This document shows, piece after piece, positions 15,919-24,063 of a stretch of DNA of 39,954 bases. Both the position numbers and the translations under genes were made by a program. The stretch lies in assembly GCF_000955955.1 (NCBI RefSeq), contig NZ_JYJG01000235.1, forward strand, positions 1-39,954, given 5' to 3'. The notes under the pieces are model-generated. The model was not told the origin of the DNA, searched no databases, and was given only the letters and a program-made list of their open reading frames with translations. Positions within the stretch are counted from its first letter, which is position 1, and every line of letters starts with the position of its first letter. The stretch comes from Lentzea aerocolonigenes (GTDB lineage: Bacteria; Actinomycetota; Actinomycetes; Mycobacteriales; Pseudonocardiaceae).

Positions 15919-16550
15919 TCGCGCTCTCGGTGATCGCCGCCGTCGTGGCGATGTGTGCTGTGGCCATCTCGTTGTGGCAGGCGCGAGAGGCCAAGAACGC
16001 CCAGGACGCGGCCAAGCAGGCCTACGACGAGGCGCAGGCGGCGCGCAAGGCCGTCGAGCAGGCCGCGACGAGTGCGTTGCAGGCCAAGACGGCCCTGGAA
16101 GATGTGAAGAAGGTGGCCGCTCAGGCGCAGGAGGCGGCCAAGCAGGCGCAGGAAGCCGCCGAGGCGTCCAGGATGCTCGCGGACGAGGCGCAGCTCACCG
16201 CCCAGCAGGCCACGCAGCAGGTGAACGAGCTGACGGAGAGCCTCAACGCCGAACGCATGCGGAGGGGCATGCCGACGTTCGCCATCACGCCCGGCGCGCC
16301 CGACGAGTTCCGGTTGAGCTACTTCGGCGGGCCCGCGGTCATCGAGCAGCTCACGGTGTCCGTGGTGCCGGGCAGCAGGGTGCTGGGCCTGTCGCAGCAC
16401 GACGAGCCCCCGGCCGAGCACCTCGCGCTCGGCCCGCTGCACAACGGCAGCGCCATCACCTTCAGGGCGGCGACCGGGCAGCGGGCCAGCGCGGTGTTCC
16501 AGATCAGGGCAGAGCCGTGGGAACCCGTCGTGGTGCGCGCGGATCAGTAG
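15915..16550 (+). CDS. Membrane-anchored coiled-coil protein of unknown function
   Basis: Product of 211 residues. The ATG at 15915 overlaps the upstream stop (ATGA). Residues 1-20 (MIALSVIAAVVAMCAVAISL) form one hydrophobic anchor. Residues about 23-115 are a long Ala/Gln/Lys/Glu-rich coiled coil with repeats such as KKVAAQAQEAAKQAQEAAEA. Residues about 120-211 look like a compact beta domain (TFAITPGAPDEFRLSYFGG, VSVVPGSRVLGLSQ). Coupling to the two-helix membrane protein suggests a complex at the membrane. The last seven bases overlap the convergent DUF1844 gene. Function unknown. Confidence 0.72.
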   Translation: MIALSVIAAVVAMCAVAISLWQAREAKNAQDAAKQAYDEAQAARKAVEQAATSALQAKTALEDVKKVAAQAQEAAKQAQEAAEASRMLADEAQLTAQQATQQVNELTESLNAERMRRGMPTFAITPGAPDEFRLSYFGGPAVIEQLTVSVVPGSRVLGLSQHDEPPAEHLALGPLHNGSAITFRAATGQRASAVFQIRAEPWEPVVVRADQ

Positions 16551-16912
16551 ACGGGACCGGTGTACTTCTCGCCGGGACCCTGGCCCGGCTCGTCCGGTAC
16601 GACGGAGGCCTCGCGGAACGCCCGCTGCACCGACTGCAGACCGTCCTTCAGCGGCGCGGCGTGCGGGCCGAGGTACTCGCCGGACGCGGTGATCAGGCCG
16701 GCCAGGGCCGTGATCAGGCGGCGCGCCTCGTCCAGGTCGCGGCGCGGCGAGTTGTCCGGGTCCGGGTCGGCCAGGCCGAGGCGTTCGGCGGAGGCGGACA
16801 GCAGCATCACGGCCGCCCGGCTGATCACCTCGATGCTGGGGACATCACCCAGGTCGCGGACACTGTCTTCAAGCGGATCGGTCACCCCGACATTCAAGCA
16901 AGCCGACGTCAC
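16544..16912 (-). CDS. DUF1844-family protein
   Basis: Product of 122 residues from a GTG at 16912. The core DVPSIEVISRAAVMLLSASAERLGL, followed by RDLDEARRLITALAGLI, is characteristic of the DUF1844 family, a small helical protein often found beside infC in actinobacteria. The 3' end overlaps the upstream plus-strand gene by seven bases (tail to tail). The start is divergent from the infC leader. No clear ribosome site precedes the GTG, so it may be leaderless, or start at the next GTG (residue 10 region). Biochemical role unknown. Confidence 0.85.
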   Translation of the reverse strand: MTSACLNVGVTDPLEDSVRDLGDVPSIEVISRAAVMLLSASAERLGLADPDPDNSPRRDLDEARRLITALAGLITASGEYLGPHAAPLKDGLQSVQRAFREASVVPDEPGQGPGEKYTGPVY

Positions 16913-16930
16913 ACGGCCGCGATTCGGGGG

Positions 16931-16952
16931 TTGACATCGGGTCTGCTAGTAT
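16931..16952 (+). promoter_or_regulatory. Candidate promoter of the infC operon
   Basis: TGCTAGTAT (16944-16952) is an extended -10 motif (TGn-TAGTAT). A perfect TTGACA at 16931-16936 is only 10 bases upstream, too close to be its -35 box, so either the extended -10 works alone or the TTGACA pairs with a poorer -10 further downstream. It lies about 220 bases before infC, leaving room for the structured leader. Confidence 0.5.
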
Positions 16953-17142
16953 TTCGGACGCGACCAGCTCTCGTTAGTGCGAGAGCGGCAAGTGGAGCCC
17001 CGCTCCCACCCGCGTTCACCGCCTCAAGAGGTGGCCGGGTCCGGTCCTCCTGAACGTCAGGGCACACGGGTGTCCGGCGCAGAAGGTATGTGATCGGTCG
17101 GAAGCGGGCCCTGTCGTCATCGACGACGGGGCTCTTGTTTTT
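16953..17142 (+). ncRNA. Structured infC leader with transcription attenuator
   Basis: About 190 untranslated bases separate the promoter motif from the infC ribosome site. Visible structures are hairpin 16967-16986 (gctctcg/cgagagc, 6-base loop), hairpin 16992-17009 (gtggagc/gctcccac with one bulge), and the terminator 17106-17142. A short ORF (17070-17093) with AGGG 7 bases upstream encodes seven residues and ends 12 bases before the terminator stem. Leaders that regulate infC-rpmI-rplT by attenuation are known in Firmicutes (L20 leader). This one is not obviously homologous, and its control signal is unknown. Confidence 0.6.
17106..17142 (+). terminator. Intrinsic terminator (attenuator) ahead of infC
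   Basis: A 13-bp stem (17106-17118 with 17122-17134, including G-U pairs) around a 3-base loop is followed by ttgttttt at 17135-17142. This is the best U-tract terminator in the window. It lies 28 bases before the infC start and inside its own transcript, so it must act as a conditional attenuator. Confidence 0.8.
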
Positions 17143-17169
17143 GGCGCAAACGAGTCTTAAAGGACGTGA

Positions 17170-17784
17170 ATGACAAGTCCCTCGAACCGAGGTGCTCCTG
17201 TGAGCACCGAGCCGCGCATCAACGACCGCATCCGCGTGCCTGAGGTCCGACTGGTCGGGCCGAACGGCGAGCAGGTCGGGATCGTTCGCATCGAGGACGC
17301 GCTCCGACTCGCGCAGGAAGCGGATCTGGACCTCGTCGAGGTCGCCGCGCAGGCTCGACCGCCGGTCTGCAAGCTCATGGACTACGGCAAGTTCAAGTAC
17401 GAGACGGCGCAGAAGGCTCGCGAGTCTCGTCGGAACCAGCAGCTGACTGTGATCAAGGAGCAGAAGCTCCGGCCGAAGATCGACCCGCACGACTACCAGA
17501 CGAAGAAGGGCCACGTGGCCCGCTTCCTCTCGCACGGGAACAAGGTCAAGGTGACCATCATGTTCCGCGGTCGAGAGCAGTCGCGCCCCGAGCTCGGCTA
17601 CCGGTTGCTGCAGAAGTTGGCGGAGGACGTCGCGGAGCTCGGCTTCGTGGAGTCCAACCCGAAGCAGGACGGCCGCAACATGATCATGGTGTTGGCGCCG
17701 CACAAGAACATCAAGCCGCGTTCGGTGAAGCAGGACCAGGACGACGTCGTCGAGGGTGACGACGCCACCGAAGCCGCTGAGTAG
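17170..17784 (+). CDS. infC: Translation initiation factor IF-3
   Basis: Product of 204 residues. IF3 binds the 30S subunit, keeps subunits apart and checks initiator tRNA and start codon. The N-domain ([23 protein letters not shown]), the linker with [15 protein letters not shown], and the C-domain ([31 protein letters not shown]) are all clear. An acidic tail ([16 protein letters not shown]) extends the C-terminus, as in other actinomycetes. The ATG at 17170 has AAAGGA five bases upstream. A GTG at 17200 ([10 protein letters not shown]) is a plausible alternative start matching the conserved beginning of many IF3 proteins. First gene of the operon with rpmI and rplT, controlled by the leader attenuator. 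Confidence 0.97.
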   Translation: MTSPSNRGAPVSTEPRINDRIRVPEVRLVGPNGEQVGIVRIEDALRLAQEADLDLVEVAAQARPPVCKLMDYGKFKYETAQKARESRRNQQLTVIKEQKLRPKIDPHDYQTKKGHVARFLSHGNKVKVTIMFRGREQSRPELGYRLLQKLAEDVAELGFVESNPKQDGRNMIMVLAPHKNIKPRSVKQDQDDVVEGDDATEAAE

Positions 17785-17834
17785 AACGCATGCCCCGCCC
17801 CCGACCCGGTGGGTAGCACGAGACGAGGACGGAA

Positions 17835-18029
17835 ATGCCGAAGAACAAGACGCACAGCGGGACCTCGAAGAGGGTCAAGGTCACCGGCAGCGGCAAGATT
17901 GTCCGGGGTAAGACCGGCAAGCGCCACCGCCTGGAGAAGAAGTCGAGCCGCGTGACCCGTCGCATGAGCGGCACCACGGTCGTGTCGGACAGCGACGCGC
18001 CGCGCTTGAAGAAGCTGCTCGGTCTCTGA
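17835..18029 (+). CDS. rpmI: 50S ribosomal protein L35
   Basis: Product of 64 residues, of normal length for L35. The highly basic start [21 protein letters not shown] and the segment [15 protein letters not shown] are typical. The gene lies 50 bases after infC and 69 bases before rplT, in the conserved infC-rpmI-rplT order. The spacer after it holds a G/C hairpin. Confidence 0.97.
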   Translation: MPKNKTHSGTSKRVKVTGSGKIVRGKTGKRHRLEKKSSRVTRRMSGTTVVSDSDAPRLKKLLGL

Positions 18030-18052
18030 CCGCTTAGACCCCCTAGCAAATC

Positions 18053-18075
18053 GGGGCGGGCCCCGACCCCGCCCC
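18053..18075 (+). promoter_or_regulatory. G/C hairpin between rpmI and rplT
   Basis: ggggcggg (18053-18060) pairs with cccgcccc (18068-18075) around a 7-base loop, an 8-bp all-GC stem without a U tract. It could be a weak terminator, an RNA processing or stability element, or an L20 binding target. The position is suggestive but function is unproven. Confidence 0.4.
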
Positions 18076-18098
18076 CTTGAGATCGACAGGATGGACCC

Positions 18099-18488
18099 GT
18101 GGCACGCGTCAAGCGGGCTGTAAACGCCCAGAAGAAGCGTCGTACCACTCTTGAGCTGGCGAGCGGTTACCGCGGCCAGCGCTCGAGGCTGTACCGCAAG
18201 GCCAAGGAGCAGGTGCTCCACTCGCTCAACTACGCGTACCGCGACAGGCGTGCGCGCAAGGGCGACTTCCGCAAGCTGTGGATCCAGCGGATCAACGCCG
18301 CTGCCCGCGCGAACGGCATGACCTACAACCGTCTCATCCAGGGGCTGCGCCTGGGCGGCGTCGAGGTCGACCGCAAGATCCTCGCGGACCTCGCCGTCAC
18401 CGACGCCACCGCCTTCACGGCCCTCGTCGAGATCGCCCGCGCGGCGCTCCCGGCCGACGTGAACGCTCCGGCCGGGGACCAGGCCTGA
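18099..18488 (+). CDS. rplT: 50S ribosomal protein L20
   Basis: Product of 129 residues from GTG at 18099 ([20 protein letters not shown]). The assembly-protein signature ([51 protein letters not shown]) is complete. L20 is needed early in 23S rRNA folding and, in other bacteria, represses its own operon. A nearby ATG at 18091 is out of frame. The last bases overlap the likely start of the RNA methyltransferase gene. Confidence 0.97.
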   Translation: MARVKRAVNAQKKRRTTLELASGYRGQRSRLYRKAKEQVLHSLNYAYRDRRARKGDFRKLWIQRINAAARANGMTYNRLIQGLRLGGVEVDRKILADLAVTDATAFTALVEIARAALPADVNAPAGDQA

Positions 18489-19327
18489 GCCAGCACGATC
18501 GCGGCTACCGACCCGAGGCAGCTCCGTTCACCGAACGGACGCCTCGGGTCGTTGCTGCTCGCCACCTGACACGCCGCCAGGGCCGTGACAAGGCCGGTCG
18601 CTTCCTCGTCGAGGGCGCCCAGGCCGTGCGTGAAGCGCTCGCCTGGCGCAACGGCGTGGTGCACGAACTGTTCGTCACGGCGACGGCGGCGGACCGCAAC
18701 CCCGAGCTGCTCCAGACCGCGGCGCAGGCAGGTGTGCGGATCAGCGACGTCACCGACAAGGCCGCCGAGTCGCTGTCGGAAACCGTGACGCCGCAAGGCC
18801 TCATCGCGGTCGTCGACGCCGTCCCGCAGCCGCTCGACCAAGCGCTGCGGGGAAGCCCGCGGCTCGTCGCCGTGCTCTACGGCGTCTCGGACCCCGGCAA
18901 CGCGGGCACCGTCACGCGCGTGGCGGACGCGGCAGGAGCCGATGCGGTGATCTTCGCGGGCGACACGGTCGACCCGCACAACGGCAAGTGCGTGCGCGCC
19001 TCCACCGGCTCGCTCTTCCACCTGCCGATCGCGCGTTCCCGGGACGCAGCGGAGGTTTTCGCCGCGTGCCGCCGGGCCGGCCTCAGGCTCGTGGCCGCCG
19101 ACGGCTACGCGCAGGAGGACCTCGTCGAGGCCTCTGTGAAGGGCGACCTCAAGCAGCCCACCGCGTGGGTGTTCGGAAGCGAGGCCCACGGCCTGCCCGA
19201 CGACGTGGTGGCGTCCCTCGACACCTCGCTGAAGGTGCCGCTGTACGGGGCTGCCGAGAGCTTGAACCTGGCCACGGCCGCTGCGGTGTGCCTTTACGCC
19301 TCGGCGAGTGCGCACCGCACGGCCTGA
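18485..19327 (+). CDS. TrmH/SpoU-family RNA 2'-O-ribose methyltransferase
   Basis: SPOUT-fold SAM-dependent methyltransferase. The N-terminal substrate-binding domain ([26 protein letters not shown]) is followed by the SpoU domain with motif 1 ([23 protein letters not shown]), motif 2 ([14 protein letters not shown]) and motif 3 ([21 protein letters not shown]). The first conserved residues ([17 protein letters not shown]) begin about 15 codons after the rplT stop. The start is uncertain: no ATG, GTG or TTG lies in a sensible place, and the CTG at 18485, overlapping the rplT TGA, is the best candidate (280 residues). Position after rplT is typical in actinobacteria; the target nucleotide, in rRNA or tRNA, cannot be read from sequence. 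Confidence 0.88.
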   Translation: MSQHDRGYRPEAAPFTERTPRVVAARHLTRRQGRDKAGRFLVEGAQAVREALAWRNGVVHELFVTATAADRNPELLQTAAQAGVRISDVTDKAAESLSETVTPQGLIAVVDAVPQPLDQALRGSPRLVAVLYGVSDPGNAGTVTRVADAAGADAVIFAGDTVDPHNGKCVRASTGSLFHLPIARSRDAAEVFAACRRAGLRLVAADGYAQEDLVEASVKGDLKQPTAWVFGSEAHGLPDDVVASLDTSLKVPLYGAAESLNLATAAAVCLYASASAHRTA

Positions 19328-19383
19328 CTGGGGTTCGTGCCGCCGTATGCGGTTCTCGCGCTTGTCGCGCTGGCGTGTGGTGT

Positions 19384-19426
19384 GTCAGGTCGCCGACGGC
19401 CTGGACGTGGCCGCACGGCGCCTGAC
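19384..19426. terminator. Nested hairpin between convergent trmH-like and monooxygenase genes
   Basis: The outer stem pairs gtcagg-t-cgcc (19384-19394, one bulged base) with ggcgcctgac (19417-19426). An inner stem pairs cggcc (19397-19401) with ggccg (19409-19413). It lies between two convergent stop codons (19327 and 19432), the place for a bidirectional terminator. No U tract. Confidence 0.55.
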
Positions 19427-19431
19427 CGGGT

Positions 19432-20490
19432 TCAGCTCGCCGCGTTGCGCTCCTGGCAGACGTCGCGCAGGCGGTTGAGGTGCGTCAGGCCGCCGAGGAC
19501 CTCGTCCGTCGGCAGGCCGAAGTCGATGAGGCACGCGATCTCGTCCACGCCGAGCTCCGCGAGGTTCGCGGCCACCCCTGCCGCCTTGTCGACGGAACCG
19601 AGCAGGCCGACGTTGTCGAAGTAGTGGTCGAAGGCCCGCTCCACCAGGAAGTCGACCTCGTCCTGGTCGAGGCTGTCGGGATCGGCCGGGTCGGTGCTGA
19701 CGTCCGAGGACAGGATGAGGCGCAACGAGCTGCGCATGTAGTCCATCAGTGACGGCCTGACGATCTCGCGCACGGTCTCGTCGTCCTCGCCGAGGAACGT
19801 GTGCACCATCACGACGACGTGCCCGTTCCACGCGCCGTTGGTCGCCTCGGAGGCGGCCTTGCGGTACTCGGCGATCTTGCCGGCCAGCTCCTCCGGGGAC
19901 TGCCCGAGCAGGTGCGTCAGCAGGCCCGCCCTGTTGCGGCCCGCGCTGCGGAACGTGGTGACGTCGCCGACGCTGGTGACCCACACCGGCAGGTCCTCCT
20001 GCACGGGCGGCGGGAACGAGCGGACCTTCACCGGTGCGCCGGTTCCGTCGGTGACCTCGATGGGCTCGCCGCGCCACAGCGTCCGGACCTGCTCGATGCG
20101 GTCGTACATCTCGGTGCGGCGGTCGGCGTAGGCCGACGGGTTCAGCGCGAAGTCGGTGGCGTGCCAGCCGGAGGCGAACGAGACTCCGACGCGGCCGTTC
20201 GAGATGTTGTCGACGACCGACCACTCCTCGGCGATGCGCAACGGGTGGTGCAGGGGGGCCACGACGCTGCCCGCGCGGATCTTGACACGGCTGGTGACGG
20301 CGGCGATCGCCGCGCTGGTCACCGACGGGTTCGGGTACGTTCCGCCGAAATTGTGGAAATGGCGCTCGGGCGTCCAGACGGCGTGAAAACCGTGTTCGTC
20401 CGCGAAACGCGCGCCGTCGAGAAGCAGCCGATACCGGTTTTCCTCGGCGTTTCCGCTGTCGTTGGCGAAGTAGAAGAGGCTGAAATCCAT
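19432..20490 (-). CDS. MupA/Atu3671-like FMN-dependent luciferase-like monooxygenase
   Basis: Product of 352 residues starting MDFSLFYFANDSG at an ATG with a GGGGGA ribosome site. The luciferase-like TIM-barrel landmarks are present: LLLDGARFADEHGFHAVWTPERHFHNFGG, PNPSVTSAAIAAVTSRVKIRAGSV (quoted in two parts), PLHHPLRIAEEWSVVDNISNGRVG and SFASGWHATDF. This matches the MupA/Atu3671 family of flavin monooxygenases, found free or fused within NRPS/PKS assembly lines and using reduced FMN. It reads leftward, divergent from the NRPS/PKS operon across 342 bases, so it is probably the leftmost cluster gene acting as a hydroxylase or other tailoring oxygenase. The substrate, possibly carrier-bound, is unknown. 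Confidence 0.85.
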   Translation of the reverse strand: MDFSLFYFANDSGNAEENRYRLLLDGARFADEHGFHAVWTPERHFHNFGGTYPNPSVTSAAIAAVTSRVKIRAGSVVAPLHHPLRIAEEWSVVDNISNGRVGVSFASGWHATDFALNPSAYADRRTEMYDRIEQVRTLWRGEPIEVTDGTGAPVKVRSFPPPVQEDLPVWVTSVGDVTTFRSAGRNRAGLLTHLLGQSPEELAGKIAEYRKAASEATNGAWNGHVVVMVHTFLGEDDETVREIVRPSLMDYMRSSLRLILSSDVSTDPADPDSLDQDEVDFLVERAFDHYFDNVGLLGSVDKAAGVAANLAELGVDEIACLIDFGLPTDEVLGGLTHLNRLRDVCQERNAAS

Positions 20491-20832
20491 TGTCGCGGTC
20501 CCCCGGCGATCGGCCGAATTGACGAGCAGATGCGCGCCCCACTGTAAGTACGAGATGGCCGGGGACGCATCTGTTCATCACGGGATGCCGCGCCGAACGT
20601 GACGCGATACCGCCTGTCCCGCCGGCGAGACAATGGCCCGCGGCCAGGCGACGGGTGGTTCGCCCAGGTCAGGGATCGCGCGGCGCGGCGAGCCCGGCCG
20701 GCCGGGTGGGGCGGGTCACGGCGGAGTGCGGTCGGTGGTGCCGGTCGGAACCGTGACTTTGCGGCGGCCCGCAGTGGACCCTTGAAATGGAATGCCCGGG
20801 CTGAGGGCGGGACCGATCGGTTTGGGGGGTTC
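20491..20832. promoter_or_regulatory. Divergent intergenic region, left promoter region of the NRPS/PKS cluster
   Basis: The 342 bases separate the divergent monooxygenase (start 20490) and NRPS (start 20833) genes and hold no convincing gene. A rightward TTGACG (20519-20524) with TGTAAG 18 bases on (20543-20548) is a weak promoter candidate. GATGCG (20529-20534) and CGCATC (20566-20571) form an imperfectly spaced inverted repeat. An open frame runs leftward from the NRPS start but lacks NRPS similarity and reads as low-complexity Arg/Ala, so it is probably untranslated. No regulator gene is visible. Confidence 0.45.
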
Positions 20833-23800
20833 GTGTCTGGAGTGCGTCACGCGAATTGGCAGGACCTGCCGGATTCGGGTGGAGCCGGTCTCGCGGTCGA
20901 GCCTTCCGCACGGGAGGTTCCCGCCTCGTCCGCTCAGCGCAGGATGTATTTCTCCTCGATTGTGCGGCCGGGTAGTGCGGCGGACGTCTGGGGAACTGTC
21001 CTGGAGATCACCGGTGAGCTCCGGACGAGCAGCCTCGCGCACGCGCTGGAGGTGGTGCGCGGCAGGCACGACGCGTTGCGCGTCACGTTCCTGGAGCGCG
21101 ACGGCGACGTCTTCCAGGTGGTGCGCGACGACCGTCCCGCCGAGCCGGTCCTCGGCGCGGTCGTGCAGGCGCGCGGAGACTCTCCCGAGCAGCGCCGTGC
21201 CTGGGCCGAGGCCGAGGCACGACGGGTGATCGGCCTCCCGTTCGACCTGTCGTCAGGGCCGCTCTGGCGGGTGGGCGTGACGAGGGTGGCGCCGGACCTG
21301 CACCTGGTGGCGGTCGTGTTCCACCACATCATCATCGACGAGATGTCCGCGAAGGTCTTCGCCGACGAGCTCCGCCTCGCCTACGCCGACCCGGACGCGC
21401 CCGCGCTGGCGGTGCCTGCCGCGCAGTACTCCGACTTCTGCCTGCGGGAACGGCGTTCCGGTGTGGATCGCGCGGGCCTCGGCCACTGGCGGGAGCGGCT
21501 GGCCGGGGTGCGGCCGGCGCGGTTGCCGGAGGACGGCATGGAGGACCCGGGCAGCGTCGTCGGCGCCCGGCTGCCCGCGACCCTGCCGGGGGACGTGGTG
21601 GCGGACTTCGAGGTGTTCTGCAAGGAACGCGGGGTCACCCCGTTCACCGGGATGCTCGCCGTGTACTTCGTCCTGCTGTGGCGCTGGGCCGGCACGAGCG
21701 ACCTCGCGGTCGGCACGCAGGTGTTCAGCAGGCCCACCGCGGAGTTCTTCGGCACGATCGGCTTCTTCGCCAACACGGTGGTGCTGCGCTGCCAGGTGGC
21801 GCCCGCGCTGACCTTCGACGAGTTCCTCGACCAGGTCAGCGACACCGTCCACGACGCGCTCGACCACCAGGACGTGCCGTTCGAGGCGGTCGTGGACGCG
21901 CTGGCCCCTCAGCGCGACGCGGACCGCAACCCCCTGTTCCAGGTCGCCATGGGTTACGGCTCGCTCGACCCGAGCGACGTCTGGGCGCTCGACGGCCTGC
22001 AGGTGACGGCGCTGCCGGACCCGGCGGAGCTCGCGGGGCTCCAGTTCGACCTGTCGCTCGACGTGCACCGGGTCGCGAGCGAGGTCGGCGTGACCGTCGA
22101 GTACGACCGCAGGCGGTTCTCCGCGGACGCCATGCGGCAGTTCGCGAACGCCTTCGGCAGCCTGCTGCGCGCCCTCGTCAGCTCGCCGGACGTCCCGCTC
22201 GGGAGTGTCCCGCTGCTGGACGTGGCCACGCGGGACGCCACGCTGGAGCTCGGTGCGGGCGACATGCCCACCGCTGCGGATCCCACGTCGGCCTGGGAGC
22301 TGTTCGAACGCACCGCCGCTGCCACGCCTGATCGCGAGGCCGTCAGTGCGGACGGCGAACGGCTCACCTTCGCCGAGCTCGAGGCCGCGGCGAGGACGAT
22401 GGCGGCCGGCCTGCGGGCCAGAGGCGTGCGGACCGGCACCGTGGTGGGCATCTGCCTGCCGAGGCGGGCCGGCCTGCTCACCGCGATGCTCGCCACGTGG
22501 TGTGCGGGTGAGGCCTTCCTGCTGCTCGACGCACGTCAGCCGGAGGCGCGCCGCCGCGTGCTCCTCCAGGAGGCCGGCGTGACCCTGCTGGTCGCGGACG
22601 AGCCCTTCGCCGAGGTGGAGACCGTCGCGCCCGCCGATCTCACGGGCGATGCGGAGCCACCGGCCCACCGCCCGGCCGCCGCGCCCGCCTACGTCGTGTT
22701 CACGTCGGGCTCCACCGGCACGCCGAAGGGCGTGGTCGTCGACCAGGAGAGCCTGGTCGCGCTCGCCACCACCCAGCTCGCGTCGATGTACGCGCGGCTG
22801 CCGGAAGGCGTGCAGGTGAACGTGGGCGCGCTCAGCTCGCTGACGTTCGACGTGTTCATCAACCAGTGCCTCGGCATGATCGCGTTCGGGCACCGGCTGC
22901 TGCTGCTCGGCGACGAGGAGCGGATGGATCCCGCACGGCTGCTCGCGCTCGGCGCGGACGCCGGGTCGGCGATCGACGTGCTCGACTGCAACAGCAGCCA
23001 GATGGAGGTCCTGGTCGACGCGGGCCTGCTGGACGTGCCGCACCCGCCGAAGATCGTGCTGATCGGTGGCGAGAGCGCGTCCGCCCGGCTGTGGCGGCGG
23101 CTGCACGACCAGCCGGACCTGCTGGCGTTCAACATGTACGGCATCACGGAGTGCACGGTCGACTCCGCCAGGGCCGAGATCCGCGAGCACGAGCGGCAGG
23201 TGGCGGGACGGGCGGTCGGCACGACGCGGCTCTACGTCGTCGACGACCAGCTCCAGCTGCTGCCGCCGTCCTTCGTCGGCGAGATCTGCATCGGCGGGCT
23301 CGGCGTGGCGCAGGGGTACGTGGGACAGCCGGCGCACACCAGCGAGAAGTTCGTCGCGGACCCGTTCAGCGGAGTGCCCGGTGCGCGCATGTACCGCACC
23401 GGCGACCGGGGCAGGCTGCGGCCGGACGGGCAGCTGGAGTTCTGGGGCAGGCTCGACGACCAGGTCAAGGTGCGCGGCCTGCGGGTGGAACCCGGTGAGC
23501 TGGAGGCGGCGCTCGCCGCCCATCCCGCCGTCGCCAGGGCCGCGGTGATCGCCACCGGCGCCGGCACGCGACTGGCCAGGCTGGTCGCGTTCGTCGTGCC
23601 GGAGGAGCGGGGCCGGGAAGAGCTGACGTTCGCCGCCGTGCGGGAGTTCCTGCGCGGCAGGCTCCCGTCCGCGCTGCTGCCGGACCGGGTGCAGGTGCTC
23701 GACACGCTTCCGGTCACGCCCGGCGGCAAGCTCGACCGCCGGGCGCTGCTCGACCTCGTCGGGCCGGACGCCGAGCCGGAGCCGCCCGCGGAGATCGAGG

Positions 23801-24063
23801 GCACGCCCGACGAACGGCAGCTGTGCCTGCTCGTCGCGGAGGCGCTCGGGGTCGCACGAGTGGGCCTCGACGACAACTTCTTCGAGCTCGGTGGCAACTC
23901 GCTGCTCGCCATGACGGTCATCAGCCGGGTGCGCACCGCGCTGGACAGGGAGCTCGGGATTCGGGCGATCTTCGAATCGAGCTCGATCAGGGACATCGCC
24001 GCACAGCTCGGCGCGCGGGACAGCGCGCCGAGGCCGGTGCTGCGCAGGAGGGGGAACCGCTGA
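20833..24063 (+). CDS. Nonribosomal peptide synthetase module, C-A-T
   Basis: Product of 1076 residues. The GTG at 20833 (VSGVRHANWQDLP) is chosen because a run of six G's lies seven bases upstream. The condensation domain (about 30-450) has HHIIIDE at 164-170: both histidines and Asp are kept, but the usual final Gly is Glu. The adenylation domain (about 483-973) has A3 TSGSTGTPKG, A5 MYGITECTVDS, A7 YRTGDRGRL and A10 GGKLDRRAL. By hand alignment the specificity pocket reads D-V-N-D-L-G-M-V-D-K, nearest to Gln/Glu-type codes, with low confidence. The carrier (about 995-1062) has FFELGGNSL with Ser1023 for phosphopantetheine. Starting with a C domain, it must accept a donor from another protein. 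Its stop shares a base with the next start (TGATG). Confidence 0.93.
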   Translation: MSGVRHANWQDLPDSGGAGLAVEPSAREVPASSAQRRMYFSSIVRPGSAADVWGTVLEITGELRTSSLAHALEVVRGRHDALRVTFLERDGDVFQVVRDDRPAEPVLGAVVQARGDSPEQRRAWAEAEARRVIGLPFDLSSGPLWRVGVTRVAPDLHLVAVVFHHIIIDEMSAKVFADELRLAYADPDAPALAVPAAQYSDFCLRERRSGVDRAGLGHWRERLAGVRPARLPEDGMEDPGSVVGARLPATLPGDVVADFEVFCKERGVTPFTGMLAVYFVLLWRWAGTSDLAVGTQVFSRPTAEFFGTIGFFANTVVLRCQVAPALTFDEFLDQVSDTVHDALDHQDVPFEAVVDALAPQRDADRNPLFQVAMGYGSLDPSDVWALDGLQVTALPDPAELAGLQFDLSLDVHRVASEVGVTVEYDRRRFSADAMRQFANAFGSLLRALVSSPDVPLGSVPLLDVATRDATLELGAGDMPTAADPTSAWELFERTAAATPDREAVSADGERLTFAELEAAARTMAAGLRARGVRTGTVVGICLPRRAGLLTAMLATWCAGEAFLLLDARQPEARRRVLLQEAGVTLLVADEPFAEVETVAPADLTGDAEPPAHRPAAAPAYVVFTSGSTGTPKGVVVDQESLVALATTQLASMYARLPEGVQVNVGALSSLTFDVFINQCLGMIAFGHRLLLLGDEERMDPARLLALGADAGSAIDVLDCNSSQMEVLVDAGLLDVPHPPKIVLIGGESASARLWRRLHDQPDLLAFNMYGITECTVDSARAEIREHERQVAGRAVGTTRLYVVDDQLQLLPPSFVGEICIGGLGVAQGYVGQPAHTSEKFVADPFSGVPGARMYRTGDRGRLRPDGQLEFWGRLDDQVKVRGLRVEPGELEAALAAHPAVARAAVIATGAGTRLARLVAFVVPEERGREELTFAAVREFLRGRLPSALLPDRVQVLDTLPVTPGGKLDRRALLDLVGPDAEPEPPAEIEGTPDERQLCLLVAEALGVARVGLDDNFFELGGNSLLAMTVISRVRTALDRELGIRAIFESSSIRDIAAQLGARDSAPRPVLRRRGNR

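Noticed and set aside
16931..16952. TTGACA and TAGTAT as a standard -35/-10 pair.
   Set aside because: The spacer is only 10 bases; the extended -10 TGCTAGTAT is the more credible element.
20599..20832. N-terminal extension of the first NRPS from ATG 20599.
   Set aside because: The extension is low-complexity and lacks NRPS features; GTG 20833 has a strong ribosome site.
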